A program made the position numbers and the translations under genes. From assembly GCA_037903475.1 (NCBI GenBank), contig JBAJFG010000197.1, forward strand, positions 782,934 to 846,933: DNA of 64,000 nucleotides, written 5' to 3'. The notes under the pieces are model-generated. The model worked only from the letters and a program-made list of their open reading frames with translations. It was not told the origin of the DNA and did no database searches. The stretch is from Ancylostoma caninum (lineage: Eukaryota > Nematoda > Chromadorea > Rhabditida > Ancylostomatidae). Shown here in pieces: positions 11,510-23,677 of the stretch; position 1 is the stretch's first letter, and every line of letters starts with the position of its first letter.

Positions 11510-14500
11510 CAAGCAGGGAGAGATGCTTTTGGTCCACATAAAATCCACGTAAGATTCTGCGAAAAGCATGCAATTCTGCAAATAGAAACGCAAAAACAAC
11601 ATTCAGATGCGCGTTGACGACTTTTCTTTAGCTAAAATTTGCTCAAGGAGCTCCGCACGTTTCCGCTATAGGAGGGCCTGCATGTGCAGCTCTCGTCTCC
11701 TTTTACGCTTCACAGATCCTGTGGTTCTTCACGCTTTCGAATAGCTAAGGTTTCCTTCCACTTCTCATCTGAAGAAGTAGTCGGATCGTTGGCTTCCTCT
11801 CGCTCTTTGCACTCTACTTATTATTATTCGTGTAACATGTCTGTACTTTCTTACGGTAAATGTAAATGAACACCGTGAAGGTGTAACCCGAATCTACGCA
11901 GTTTTTATGCGGTCAGTAATTAACGGCATACTTTCACAAAGTGAAAGTATCGGAAGAATAGCAAAGAAAACGAGCTACCGCGACATTTGATCCCACCGCG
12001 TGTTCGCCATGAATCTCTCTTTTTTCCCGGTGGGTGTGTGAATACCAAACCAACGAAATACCTCTGTTTTCATCCAGGCTCGACGTCACGGAGCTTCTTC
12101 TGGGAGTCATTTGCGTGATAATCTTGATTCCTTCGTTTTGGTCGAAAGACTCAATGGATTGCCGGAAGAGAATACATTTCTAAACCCATCTGTCCAGAAC
12201 TTCACCTCTAATTCTCGTTTGCTCTCACCATGCCATGCTGCTCTGCACATTTATCCATGTTTTTGTTGTAAAAATAGTTTTGCAAGGGAGCAAAAAATCC
12301 AACCGTTGAGTCATTCAAAATGGCAAATTCTGCTCTCCTTCTTTCCTCTATGGGGAAGCTGTGCAATTGCAGTGATGCGCTAGCTCCACTCCACTCAAAA
12401 AACAACTCTGGTATTTATTACTGAACAGTTATGCATAGATAGAATACCATGAGAGAATATAGGAGTTTAAATAGATCTTCCAAACTTGTATTATTATTAA
12501 TAACAACTAATGCATTTGTCAATTCAACAAATTGGTCGTAGGGAGGGATTGTCAGGCTGGCGGCTACCTAATAATTGAAACTTCGCTCCTATGTAGTTTA
12601 TTCATTTCCAACCGCGTGGGTAGTGACACCCTCCACTGTCTATCACCTTATCTAAGCGGTTATATTCACATGTGAGTTTGTGAAGTTTCACACCCTATTT
12701 TCCAGCGCTAGCATTTCCTGCGTACTTGTGCTCTTTTGATGCGGATACCTTCTCTTCACTTTTCCCCAATTTGTGTTTCCCTAAAATGACAGGTGGTAAT
12801 GGCAGGCAGGTTATAGACTGAAGTAACTTCTTTTCGGTGCTTTTCATGGTGACACTCTATTTTCTCTATTTTTCTCTATCTCTCTTTTTTTCTGGCGCTC
12901 TTGCATGTGCATCAAATAGTTAGATATTATAAATGAATAAATAAATAAACGTCACTAATCATCAGTCCACAATGACGATCACTGAAAATTCTGGAATAGC
13001 TGAAATAGAAGCCTCAATGTTGTTATTTAGTAAATGATTTTACCCTAGATTTTCATGAACCTATTCACATTTATACTTATTTAAATTTGCTTCATATTCC
13101 GCAGCTTTGGCGATCACTGGGATAAAATCTAACTGACTGTGAAGTTTTCACTCCAAATTCGGACTGATTTTTGGAAGTCACGCGCCATTGAAAAAAAATG
13201 TGTGCAAACTCCTTACAAGGTTATCGGACGCTTGCGTACTAGTCCTTCAATCATATTCAGTTCAAACAATAAGTTGGCCAGCGCTACCAAAGAGGGGCGA
13301 GCCAGAAGATGTAATTTCATGCCTCAACGAGCTCTACATACAAAAGAGCGAGAAGCTCTCTGAGTCATGTGAGACTTCTTCTACCAGTTTTTGTCGTATT
13401 CTAAGTGGCTTTAGCCTTTCCATTTGACATTATCAATATATGCATTGCATTTTCCTCGTTTGAGTACTTACAAGTAATACAATCATACTTCATTTACGCA
13501 TTTACCGCGCGGTGTTCTGAACACATAGCAGCTGTGCTTTGAATGCGCAGAGTGCTAGGAGACTTACAGTTGAATTTACAGAGGAGAAGTACTTTGTTGA
13601 GTTGATTTGTCTCCATTGTATGCTTGTCCCAGATGTACAGCTTGGAAGCAGTTCGTCATGTGATATTGTTTTCCTTCATCGGTAGTGCTATCCACAGAAT
13701 TTTTATCACGCACATTTACATATCATTCTTTATCATCTCTTCTTTTCTAGCTGTTCCCAAAGGATTTCCTTCAAATCCATCGCTTTTGGAACTCCATTTC
13801 ATCTTTAAAGTATCATTTGTATAACCTCACACTGTGTAAGTTCAATTTAAAGAAGCGCCAAACATGTTCCTCCAACCAGCGATTAGCTCTGTCCCAACTT
13901 TTTTTTTTTCGTACTGGGACTAAGTCGGCTATTGCGATGAAATTGCATAGGGTTGATCTCCTCATTTGAATAGCGAAGGTTCACCCTAGGTTTTGTGGCC
14001 TAGTTAGTCAGAGCGCACGCTAGTTCACTTTTACGTACCCTATGTCTGCACAGAAAACGCTCACTTAGAAGTACAGTTTTCCTTCATAAAGTCTCTAGAA
14101 TACCGTCTTTGTCTTTTGACAAGAACGAGGCAATTGGATATCATGCGGGACCATGTTCTCTCACTGTCTTATGTTCGACAAAACACTGTATCTCTCCTGA
14201 ACGTTCACAGAAATGGACAAGAATTCTTTTAGTCCAGACAGGCTTAGTTCTCCTAGCAATCTATGAAATATTCAATGAGGGCGTCTGGCTTTCTCCGAAC
14301 TGAAGGAATTTCTTACCGTATTCACGTTATGCACTACAAGTAAGCAGGTGGAATCTGCCAATGTCTATTATTCGTGAACGCACACGATAAGGTTCTATAC
14401 TTTCCATAAGGTGGACGGTTTTCTTTTCTGGTAAAAAGTTGGCATTCGCGAGACCGAATGGAACCTTTGCGACTTACCCAGAAGGGAAATGTGAGGTTTT

Positions 14501-15717
14501 CATTCACTCGGCCTCCGCAACGTGTCGCTTTTTTTAATCAACGATTTTTGGTACCGTGTCACGATCTTGGAAATTTTAACGTACATACATGTATACGTGT
14601 GCAGATTTTCGTGTTTACTCCTCTAATGCTCCTTCCGGGAAATTCTTCTCTACAAGCAATTTATCCTTACGTCGTGGTCCTCCTGCGCTGTGAATGAGTA
14701 GTTATTTTACCCGGGCGGGTAAATAAAAAAGTTTCAGCAGCAGGCAGTAGCTGGAACGGAAGCAGAATCGCCGCTCACCGCCCTTATATTTTCATGAATC
14801 AGGCCCTCGTATGAGTACAGTGCAAAGGGGACAAACATCATAGATCACTAGAATTGCTATGAACTTGTTGAGAAATATGTGGCTCGTTAGGCCGCGAGGG
14901 TCCCCCATCAGTTATCGACCAACTCCAAAATATTCGCTGAACACACCTTCTCATGTGTCTAGACAATCCCTATTGCGTCATGTAGCTTCCTTGTAGGATC
15001 CAGCTAATCCATGCTTCATCCATGCGAGCAATCCCTAATCTTGATCAGCCCATTCTTCTTGTGCAGAATAACATTTCCATCTTGAATTTTGGTTTTCTAC
15101 GTGTGTCCACCGCTTCCATCCACAGGAAATCGCGTCTGATTTGTTTTAAATTTATAACTTCACTCCTGATAAGGCTGAAATTCTATGTTTTGTGAGATAA
15201 TATGCTAGCTGATAAACTCAATGGATGAAGGCATAGAGATAAGAACTTCCCTTCGTGCTTTTATACGTTTTTTTTTTCGCTCAAATGATGAAAATGTCTG
15301 ATTCGATAGAATTTAGTAACTAGTTGTTCGGAACACAAGTAGGCTTTCATCAGTATATGATCAAGTCAAATGAGATATGAGAGTTCATGAGACGAGTTTC
15401 GAGATCTCTGACTCAGCTGTGCTCAAATTACCGGTAAGGTGCTCTGAATTGTTCATTTTCCCTAGATACTCTTCCAGCTCTTCCGAGCTCGAATCCATTG
15501 AACGATGACTAATCAAACCAAAAATAGTCATATAGCCAGCATAGGTACGAAATTATAGGAGGCGCTGGATGCGAAATTTGGTCTGCTAGCCTGGTTTCTC
15601 TCGGTAATGCATCTATGTTTCCTAACCCTGGTGAAACCGCCATTATAAATGAGTTCGCTGCACGACCTGGAAGTTGCACTTGCTAGAACTGTACACAGAC
15701 TACACACCAACACCTAC
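11510..15717. other. Intergenic stretch, no supported gene
   Basis: Many short AT-rich open frames occur on both strands, none with recognisable domains or consistent splice joints. A 13-T run lies near 13903. The - strand frame 10215-10403, just left of the hAT-like element, was also examined and not called. Confidence 0.6.
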
Positions 15718-16130
15718 TAAGCCTAAACGCAGGGGCCCATCTCAAATTCATGGTTGAGATAATCGCAGATTCTGCATCTCTTCGACATGCTGAATCCAGC
15801 GGTATAGCTCAAATGGCTCAAAGTGGTCTTTAAGCCCGTTTTGGAGGACCAGGTCTGTAACAGTTTGCTAACCCGGGTTGACTTGTGAAGCCATAGATTT
15901 TCTCGATGGAATACGCCAAGACTCGTTCGCTAACGCTGCACCCTAGACAGGCAGCGAGCACAATTTGGAGCGATCCGCCTCTGAGCTCCAAAATTGTAGT
16001 TCGACTTTTTCGAAAACGGGACTTTCGTCGCTTTTCAACCTGATGTACATTACTGGGATCAACATGCCGAGATGGTTTAGGATATGTCTATGCCTTCAAC
16101 AGGCGCAATGAAGTGGGCACCTGCCTTTAA
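15718..16130 (+). mobile_element. MITE family R1, copy 1
   Basis: This about 413-bp segment matches the reverse complement of 17909-18323 along its whole length. Shared landmarks in order are GCAGATTCTGCATCT, AACAGTTTGCTAACCCG, CGCCAAGACTCGTT, GGAGCGATCCGCCTC and TTTCGTCGCTT. The right end, CTGCCTTTAA, is well kept; the left end is eroded. Similar sequence at three places with defined ends argues for a transposable element. No protein is encoded. Confidence 0.8.
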
Positions 16131-17908
16131 CTGAGGTCCAGAGGTCTAGTTGACAATGCTTTTCTGCAGCATCTGCCTCAATTCTATAGCTTTTCACCTG
16201 GTTAGTGTTAATCCACTTGCTACTACATACCTATAGCTCAAGTAAAGGTGCTGTCCTCCACTGTGATCTGGTGGTATCTCTATTTTTTCAGACATCTCCC
16301 AGATAACAGATGTTCTTCCTGTAGCCAGTGGAACTCACTACGGGTCCTAAGCTTTGTATTTTCATATCTTTTGATTTGAAAAATCTACATGGAGGGGTCA
16401 CTGTTGCTAATGGAGCGCATCACTTTAGACGCTGTCATCTATTCATTTCTGATCCAAATACATGGTGGGCTATAAATGCGGAGATATGCCGTGTCAGCTC
16501 CGACACAGGACCCAAGATACCGAGTGATGTCGCTGACCGTGGCGCTCAAATGGTTGGGGTTCAGGTCATCCAACATTTTTCGAAGTGCTTGCTCAACTGA
16601 TCCAAATTCAGGAGAGGTTATTAACGAGCTCTAGTCTCGGGTATCACCAAAGTCTATGTACATACTAACCCTTTTGATTGAGACCAAAGCAAATGAGTGG
16701 TTATTCGGTCAATCCAATGGCACCTAAAATATATTTTTGACTGAGTCCTGAATCACACACGACTTGTAGGTCAGAGCAGTGTTCCGGTCAAACATTGCGA
16801 TAGGACATCTCAGCTGAATTTACCTTCAAGGCAAAACAATTTTCTTCATAGGAGAAGCAAGCGTTGTTACGGTATTATCCCACCCTGTATAATAGAACAG
16901 CTCATGCAGAATCGTTGCGAATTTCATAAAATGTCGTGGTCCTCTTAGATGGAAGCAGCACTTGCTTCGATATTGTGATTTACTTACAAGGTAATAAGTC
17001 TGGCTGTAATTATCGAATTCTGATAGTAAAGCAAAGACGCCCACAAATCCTTGCAAGTGAATACTGCAGCAGAATTTGAGTCATCCTAACTCTTGGCAAT
17101 CAGGAAGCCATAGGAGCCATTGTCTGCTGGTATATTCCATGTAGGAGACGTGGTGCTTCACTATTGACTTCATGAAAGCTCCAATATAATGCATCATGCA
17201 CCATATATCTGACTGTGGACAATTCTTGTGTTTATTTATTTGAAGGTGTTAGAAAACGTTCATGCGGTAGACAACATATAGTCCGTTGAATTGAGCTCTT
17301 GAGAAGAAATACACGTAAAATTGAAGTAGCACTTGAGTTCTTACAAAAAATCACAGTGCTCAATCTGATTGTGAGTGCAAATTTTCGTCGGCATCAGAGC
17401 ACTGGTTCTGAGTTCCGTGGCCTTAGCCTTTCTCACCCGTGGCGCAATTCTGGGTCGAAATTCCGGTCGTAGGATAATTATTTAAATCCTGTCTCCGCTT
17501 CAAGATATGTACTACATTCCCTAAACCTAGTGTTAAGGAAGATTTTCCTGTTGATTGGTTCAAATATGGAGACCCGTTAATGCTCACATGTGACAAACGT
17601 ATACGCTAATTCTGCTCGCGAGTTCCCTGGTATGGAGCGGACAAGTCTATTTTTGACATTTTTTGTGGAATAAATTTGGATGGGATAAGCAAACGGGATG
17701 TGGGTATTTCTGGGCTGTACCATCATGTAGTTTCGTGCAAAACCTATTTGTAAAAGGACACAATTACGTTGTGGGAAATGAGATGTACTTCCTGTTAAGG
17801 GGGATTTCATCCAAATTCCCTCTCGCAGCAGCGGCGCTCCGTACCTCAAGAATTTGTCACGAAAGGTTTGACACAAGTTGTAGATTTCTTGAAATTGGTT
17901 GGTGTTGC
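16131..17908. other. Sequence between two inverted R1 copies, no gene
   Basis: No coding sequence supported. The stretch lies between R1 copies in opposite orientation, so 15718-18323 could form a large stem with this segment as loop. A CACCCTGTATAATA word near 16880 recalls ends of Tc/mariner-type elements, but no partner end is visible. Confidence 0.55.
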
Positions 17909-18323
17909 TTAAAGGCAGAGGGCCACCTCATTCTGCCTGTTGGTTTTATCAACATATCCTAGACCTTCTCATAATGTTGATCACTGGGATGTACATCAAC
18001 AGGCACAGAAGCGACGAAATCCCCATTTTTGAAAGGCCCGAACTGGATAAAAATTTGGAGCCCGGAGGCGGATCGCTCCAAGCTGTGCTAGCTGCCTGCC
18101 ACGGCTGCCGCGTCGGTCAACGAGTCTTGGCGTGTCCAATTGATAGGATCAACGGCTTCACATGTCAACTCGGGTTGGCAAACTGTTACCGACCCCGTCC
18201 TGGAAGACGGGTTTATAGACCATTCTGAGACAGTTTATGTATACCGTTGGAACCATCGCGCCGAGTAGATGCAGAATCTGCTGTTAGCTGAACTTCGAAA
18301 ATGAGGTGGACCCCTGCCTTTAA
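17909..18323 (-). mobile_element. MITE family R1, copy 2 (best ends)
   Basis: This copy shows the element ends most clearly. The left end is TTAAAGGCAGAGGGCCACCT and the right end is AGGTGGACCCCTGCCTTTAA, giving inverted repeats of about 20-25 bp. If the element begins at AGGCAG it is flanked by TTAA, the target of piggyBac-type transposases. If it begins at AAGGCAG it is flanked by TA, as for Tc1/mariner. The sequence alone does not decide. The central part is unusually GC-rich (GGAGCCCGGAGGCGGATCGC) and does not encode a protein I recognise. It is inverted relative to copy 1. Confidence 0.85.
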
Positions 18324-19663
18324 GAACATGTGGCTAAGCCCTCTACTGCTCAGGTCAGCCAAAACTTGTATCGCTCTCAAAAACCTTTTCGATTAGGCTA
18401 TTCCTTCTAGCCACGATATACATATAGGCCCATTTCCGAAAATTAAATAAATTATTGCACTGCACGAAGTTACTCTCAAAAAGGCTTAAGTGAAATATTA
18501 TTCCAAGAACCAACGGCGGTTTTTAAGAATGATAATGATTTTGATATAGAAAACATGCATGCACCCAAGAAATTTATTATTTCGCCAATTTACTTTCAAA
18601 TTTAGGTGAAAATTTCTGGTTAGAAAAATTACATTTCCACGCTTTTCTGCTGCGTACCTAGAGAAGAAACGGAACTTGATCAAACTTGTAGATACATTCT
18701 GAAACTTCTAGGTATCTGTACCACCCTAGGAATGGCACCTGTGCCGATTCTTGCAGTGGAACATGTACCTTTTCGGGCTCTAATAGGTAAACACACCTTG
18801 CTTCAGGTAAAGATATCATACCTGTACCACTCTGCGCTGTCCACGTGTGCACTTTTCCTGCACCTGTACCGGGAATTTTTCGGTCACAAATAATTAATGT
18901 AGGCCTGTACCGATAATTGCAAGATACTGCGCTGGGCCAGTCCCGGGTCTGCATACGTGTTATCTGCGGTACTCTTCGTATATTGGAGTTTCATTGGGTT
19001 TATTTCAACAAAATTCTCGTTACTTCAAGGTTTTGGGGCGGCACGGTGACCATAAGTTTCCGAGTGCGGAAAAGATATTACAGCATATTAGCATATGAAT
19101 ATGGTATTTCTGCTGGAAAACGGTGACTTCTCCCGCTACTCCCATCTCTTTCATCTCCAAGGAGGCTGAGGAATATTTTTAAGAGTTTTCAAAAGCTCAA
19201 AAATACCTTGTGGATGAGCACTTGCAGCTCAGTGGTAAGAGAAGCCCTTCCGCGCACATACTCAGCCATCCACGAGTCTTGGTCGGTTAATTGATTCCAG
19301 AGCAGACCGGAAGCATGAAGCACTGGTTTGGTTTTATCGGGTGGCCTAGCGGGTAGTACTACTATGACTCCCAGGTGAAGACATTACGTGGCACATTCCA
19401 AAGGAGATTGGTTAACATCGACCATTTTATCAGTTTTCCTCTACTTTATAAAATAAGCAGAAACCACTAGTTAGCATAGGTAAATCTTTATGTTGAACGG
19501 CATCCAAGATTGCTAAATTCTTTGCTGGTCAACTATAGCAGATACACATAGCTGAAAAGTTGACCGATGAAGAATTCATCCATTTTCAGGTGTAGTTCAA
19601 CATAAAATCTAGGTGAAGTAAAATTGGCGAAGATTTGACAAGAAACGATCATGGAGCCTAAAC
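18324..19663. other. Intergenic stretch with E-box-like motif cluster
   Basis: No gene supported. Between 18712 and 18912 the word CCTGTACC and close variants recur about six times (near 18716, 18738, 18763, 18820, 18863 and 18904), two of them as CACCTGTACC. At 19223-19241 the string GCAGCTCAGTGGTAAGAG resembles a tRNA A box, with a poor B-box-like GGTTAATTGATTCC about 45 bp later. That is at most a worn tRNA-derived SINE, not a tRNA gene. Confidence 0.5.
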
Positions 19664-19925
19664 TATTGGGTTGCGCGATAAGTTCACGCTGTTCTTTTCA
19701 TCTTGATTTTTTATCAGGAATCAAATTTTGTTCAGTTGCGTATCAGTAACCATTTTGTAACTCTTGGGTTTACTTTTTAGAAATATTCTAACCGAGTCCC
19801 TTAATTCTCGCCACACTTCATTTTCTATTGTGTGAGGTGTGAAGCTCCAGTTCAACTAGTACGACAAGCTCCGACAACAACCACTGTTCCACTTCTATCG
19901 TGGAGCAGATGCAGCTCAACAGGCA

Positions 19926-19989
<64 letters not shown>

Positions 19990-20255
19990 ATCTAGAGAGA
20001 AGCAAATACTTCTGAAAGGACGGTGAAAAAATTTATTCTTGCTTTAGAAAGGTTAATTTTACTCTGGAGGATGTCCCTTCCCTGAATATAGAGTTTTAGG
20101 GAGCATGAGACGTCTATCCGCTAGTTTTTGCTCTAGATGTAAAGAAGAACCCCTAAGAATGTTTGATCTTGAGATCTCTGGGTTCAACTAATTCATTTCG
20201 CAAAAAAAAATCCAGTGCCCCTGAAAAACCGCACGAACGTATTGCCCAACCATTA
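19664..20255. mobile_element. Deleted mariner-like element with TA duplication
   Basis: The left end is TA followed by TTGGGTTGCGCGATAAGTTC (19664-19685). This resembles TTGGGTTG-type inverted repeats of cecropia-group mariner elements, as I recall them. The right end, GAACGTATTGCCCAACC-ATTA (about 20234-20255), is its reverse complement with a few changes, followed by TA. The length is about 590 bp against about 1.3 kb for an intact mariner, and no transposase frame is visible, so this is an internally deleted, non-autonomous copy. It contains a long AT microsatellite. Confidence 0.7.
19928..19985. repeat. AT dinucleotide microsatellite, about 29 units
   Basis: Uninterrupted alternating A and T for 58 bp inside the mariner-like element. 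It is likely length-polymorphic. Confidence 0.98.
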
Positions 20256-23200
20256 GTTTACTTGCTCCAATGCAAACTATTATCCATGGAATTGGGAACT
20301 AAGTAGAAGTGCAATGGAAAGGTTTGAAATGAAAATAAAGAAGATCTTTTCTTTACGCGATTTTGCGCCTATACGCACTCTTCTTTTATTTACATACATT
20401 TTTTCCGATCATTTAGAAGATCCTCACTTTGTCGTCGAGGGCGGACTTTTATCGCTCCCTTCCATTTTTTCCTCAGAGTTCTATTTACAAATTCCTTTCC
20501 CATACATCTACTTTTCCCCTTTTATTTTCACGGGAAATTAGGTAAATATTAAAAAAACATCTTGCTCCTCAAGTCATGGGTCGCTATTTCAGCTAAATAA
20601 TCATAGTATGGCACTAGCAGCAAGATTCTGCCTTTTCAGGACTTCTTTGGAATTCAAGCTCCTTGCAAAACTGCTCCTCCAATCCTTGCAAACCATTTAA
20701 AGTGGTTGTATGGGCAATAATTCGCCTTATTTGCTTCTGTTGAACTTTTGAGCTCAAAGCAATTCCAACTTTATACATGTTTCATGAGCGCTTTAGTTTC
20801 CTCGAACTGTGAGTCATTCTCCTCAAGTCCAGCACATTCGCTCGCAACTACCACCGAAACAATATCCTTAGTGTTTATAGAACACTCACTATGAACTAGC
20901 ATTTTCGAGAAAACATTACATTCGTGTGTATTATGACTAATGCTTATGAATAATGCAATAATGGCGTGGACGACAACGATGAATATGAGGGAATCTCCGT
21001 AATCCTCATCGTAAGTGCGTGGGTTTTTCTATGGGCGCATCTACTCTAGAGGTCTCCTCCATATTAATCCATGAGTAATGCCAGTGACAATTTCCGGATT
21101 GCAGGATGAATGCCAAATTTATGGATAACGTGACTATACATACAAGGATAAGATAGGGACCTCTAGAAAGTATAATTAGAACAAGGTACTCGAGAACTCA
21201 GATCATGGCGCAGGAGTTCGGAGGTACGTAAACTCACCCCATCGACTTCCCTACGATGCCAAAGCTTGGATTCTTCTGCGCTAGTTTCAGGAAAAATCCT
21301 TTAGATCTGAAGTTTCTGTGCCATTTCTGGAGAAATGTTGTTTTGTCCATGATAGGTCTAACAATAGTCAATGTGCAGTTTGCGTCGATGAAGGGCTGCC
21401 TTCTGCAGTTGGAAGAATGCCTCGCGACCGCGCCGCTCGCACTGGAATCATCGCATTGATAGCGAACCATTGGGGTTCCCTTGATTACTCGTTGGTTTTC
21501 CTGATAGTCCACAGTGGGATGAAAAACTATTGAGCAGATTCTGAGTTGCGGCGATTCCAATGCAAGCGCTGCGTGCTTACCGAATTCACGAAGAACGCGC
21601 GACGCACAGTTTATCTATCGCCGCCCACAAAATTCGCTGGAACTTCCTGGAGCCTTTAGGGGATCTCAAGCCGGGTAAGGACCGTTGGAACCAACCTCTC
21701 CCTAGAAGTCTACAACAAGCACTGCGAATCCTCACGCGAGGTATTGTGTCGCTGTGCGTTTCTGCTCTGATTGGAATAGCTTATTCAGTGAATTTGTGGG
21801 AAGCTTCACTGGAAAAGTTGAAGTCGGCTGGCTCTATTAGGCATGAGGTGTGCAGCAATAAAGGTGGTTTTACTCTAGATGTAAAGATTCCCCGTGGCCG
21901 CCTGCACCATTAAGATTACTCAGGCTATCGCTTTAACAGCACACAAGTTTACCTATTATTAACACCAGCGCCAGTACGTTCATTCTGGCTAATCTCCTTG
22001 ATGCATCCATCCGGGGACTGTCTTCATTCTGAATTTCTATACATACCATCTCCTCCTTCACCCCCCCCCCTCCCCTCTCACTATCACGCTGGAAAAGTAC
22101 GTATGTGTGATCTCAGGAGCAAGCTACGCTTCGAAGAGAGATCGAAAAGCAAACGAGGCTTCGTACGTAATGCGATACGAAATCCACATGTGTCAAACAG
22201 TTGCAACACATCCGACGTAAACGCAAACTCGCTGCCGTGGATGCTGGAGCTGCACATGTTGCGTTGCTCTGCCTCGGGTAACATCCACTAATGGTCTTCT
22301 TGGAAAAAAATTCACAAGTTGCACTGCTTTCGAGTTCGCCACTCCGTCCCTAGATCTCAGTTTCTGCTTTCTGTCGGCTTACCATTCCTTCTTCTCTTCC
22401 TTTCTCTCTTCATTCATTCTTTACTGATTTGGACATTGAATTTCTGTCACATTCGCTGCTATTCTAGCACTACTAAATGTCAAATACATGAACCTAGCGA
22501 GTGACCCCCTTACAATCCTTGATAAAAGATAAAAATGACAATAGATAAAAAAGGAAATTGCTTCTCCAAACACGGAGAGATTCAAATTAAGACCTAAGTC
22601 AACAATAAGAAATAGGTGTAAGATTCTTTTAGATCGAAACTGGACAATTTTTCCCGAGTCTCACACAAGTATAGCACTTGCAAGGTTGAGGACTGTTTTG
22701 TTTGCCTGCCTTTTCATATAAATTTCTGGAAGAAAGAAATGGATTGTCGCTGCTGCTCGTCTGGACACGTTACAAATTACTCCCCATACAAGAAAAGTAA
22801 ATATTCATTACAATTGGTACTGATTACGCTTCCATTTTTCATGTGATCTACAGCGCCATGGCGTCCTTCTGCAAAGACATTTGTGCCCTTTGAGTAGGCA
22901 ATTAATCATGTAGCTAGACGGATTAGCCCATAAATCTTCTGGATTGAAGCTGTTTTGTGGAAATATCTGATACTGGGCTTCTCGTCTGTTTTGTCTCTTC
23001 ATTCAGAACCTTTCATTCATTCTCCTCTGCTTTATAATGTTTTCATTGTTTCAAGATTCTCTCCGAGTACAGAGACTCCGTTATCATATCTGGTGGACCT
23101 TGATACAGAAGCTACCAATTTTAATGATTTTGCATGGCTATAAGTTGAAAAATTTTTGACAGCATCTCTTGAAAGCGAAAGGCTCGAGGCCCAAATTTGG

Positions 23201-23411
23201 CAACAATAGATGGATCGGAATTTATCTTCAGATATGATTTGGGCTCGAAAATAGACTAGATTTCTCGTTTCCTTCTTTAAAAAATTCCTTCATTTTCAAC
23301 AACTTCACAAACTTCTTATTTTGGTAAAAATATTGGTCTCGTGAGTAATTCCCCGGTCTTGAACTTTTTGAGTTTTTTCAAAACCAGACTTAATTACATA
23401 TGTACGTATAT
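20256..23411. other. Intergenic stretch, no supported gene
   Basis: The 21234-21913 part is less AT-rich and open on both strands (108 codons on -, 117 on +), but neither reading has recognisable domains or good splice joints. A run of 10 C lies near 22060. No gene is called. Confidence 0.55.
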
Positions 23412-23677
23412 TCACATATCAGTGCCGGACGCAGGAGTTGCTTGCCAAATGCTTGCTAAAAGTTGGGGGTGAGAAAAAAGTGGCGATTCCCACCCTAATT
23501 AAAATTATTAAGCATACCAACTTCTACAGAAAGAATTAATTATGAATATTATAAAATAATCACAAAGGTTGCATAAAAATGTGCCAATTCAATATTCTTA
23601 TCTATTCTAGAAAGTAAGTTCAAAAGTTCGGTGGCCCTTCTCGGGGGAAAGGGGAAACGTCTGTTACTGCTACATCT
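23412..23677 (+). mobile_element. hAT-like MITE family R2, copy 1
   Basis: The element spans 23420-23669, 250 bp. The left end is CAGTGCCGGACGCAGGAG and the right end is the degraded AACGTCTGTTACTG. Flanking 8-mers TCACATAT and CTACATCT agree at five of eight positions, consistent with an old 8-bp duplication. The ends match the other R2 copies at 26242 and 62577. The interior is AT-rich and non-coding. Confidence 0.7.

Noticed and set aside
19223..19300. tRNA-like A box and weak B box
   Set aside because: No cloverleaf can be drawn and the B box is poor; at best a worn SINE.
21234..21913. Overlapping frames of 108 (-) and 117 (+) codons as a gene
   Set aside because: Neither reading shows a recognisable family or consistent splice joints.
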